A stretch of 14,172 nt of DNA from a bacterium (GTDB taxonomy: Bacteria > UBP13 > UBA5359). The stretch lies in contig JAQVUQ010000023.1 in the NCBI GenBank assembly GCA_028699365.1, forward strand, positions 1 to 14,172, read 5' to 3'. The notes under the pieces are model-generated. The model saw only the letters and a program-made list of their open reading frames with translations, was not told the origin of the DNA and did not search any database. This document shows positions 13,870 through 14,172 of the stretch, one piece after another (positions within the stretch are counted from its first letter, which is position 1; each line of letters begins with the position of its first letter). A program made the translations under genes and the position numbers.

Positions 13870-14172
13870 TCAACCGTTCTTCCTCGTTTCTCTGAGAACA
13901 TCCTGCGTGCCGCTGCCGCTGAATATACCCCGCATATTCAGATCGAACTCTTTGGGGTTATCCGCCTTGGACAACGCTTCCTCATAAGTAACGATCTCCT
14001 GCCCGCAGAGTTCCACCAGAGACTGATTCAGCGTATGCATACCATGAAAAGCGCCCTTCTGTATCTCTCCGTATATAGTCCTGGCGGATGCTTCCTCAAG
14101 TATCATCTCTCTGATCGTGGGTGAAGCTATGAGTATCTCCGTAGCCGGAGCGCGTCCGCTGCCGTCCTTCCT
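13870..14172 (-). CDS. pilT: Type IV pilus retraction ATPase PilT, C-terminal part (5' end outside window)
   Basis: The frame is open to the window edge: 100 residues up to TGA at 13870-13872. It begins GSGRAPATEILIASPTIREM (after RKD) and continues …EIQKGAFHGMHTLNQSLVEL…ITYEEALSKADNPKEF-like sequence. This is the C-terminal end of PilT, in which GMQTLDQ.L..L and EEAL..A..P.EF are characteristic. The Walker motifs lie upstream of the window. PilT is the cytoplasmic hexameric motor that depolymerises type IV pili for twitching and DNA uptake. The tail after PKEF (about 26 residues, rich in polar residues) is somewhat longer than in many PilT proteins. It is followed closely by the O-antigen-ligase-like gene, so probably in one transcript. 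Confidence 0.9.
   Translation of the reverse strand, partial: RKDGSGRAPATEILIASPTIREMILEEASARTIYGEIQKGAFHGMHTLNQSLVELCGQEIVTYEEALSKADNPKEFDLNMRGIFSGSGTQDVLRETRKNG

Overview
The window looks like bacterial chromosome from an organism with type IV pili, a Ktr-type K+ uptake system and a MoxR/DUF58/transglutaminase operon. G+C looks moderate by eye. I see no rRNA, tRNA, phage gene, transposase or CRISPR array. The gene set would fit Chloroflexota (Dehalococcoidia-like) or a similar anaerobe, but no marker here settles the phylum. Except for the BON-domain gene at the left edge, every gene is on the minus strand and is read from right to left.

Right block (about 9.7-14.2 kb), in transcription order: the 3' end of pilT (retraction ATPase), a polytopic O-antigen-ligase/PglL-type protein with C-terminal TPRs, ktrB/trkH (K+ translocating subunit) and ktrA/trkA (RCK regulatory subunit). 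The gaps are short (about 10-60 nt), so this is probably one transcript. A 232-bp MITE-like element (9431-9662) follows. It has 37-bp imperfect inverted ends made of 8-nt repeats and carries a decayed C-terminus of a four-helix-bundle (23S-IVS type) protein.

Central block (about 4.5-9.4 kb): MoxR AAA+ ATPase, DUF58 protein (4-nt overlap), TgpA-type membrane transglutaminase and an O6-alkylguanine-DNA alkyltransferase (9-nt gap). The first three are the conserved MoxR-DUF58-transglutaminase trio, usually linked to envelope or secreted-protein maturation.

Left block (0.7-4.2 kb): a probable circularly permuted ATP-grasp protein, which overlaps lysine 2,3-aminomutase (kamA) by 8 nt, then an AhpF/TrxB-like flavin disulfide reductase. 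The reductase gene converges on, and overlaps by 50 nt, a plus-strand gene with several BON domains.

The most unusual content is repetitive DNA inside and at the edges of genes. (1) A perfect 58-bp palindrome sits in kamA and adds 17 codons in frame right after the radical-SAM cysteine motif, with the catalytic residues retained. (2) Two related elements built from several heptanucleotide arrays (about 4173-4514 and 7008-7222) each supply the stop codon of the gene upstream and the apparent first codons of the gene downstream, giving two unrelated proteins the same SLKPTTNNQQPTT N-terminus. (3) The MITE-like element lies immediately upstream of the moxR ribosome-binding site. (4) The BON gene has an exact 127-bp internal duplication.
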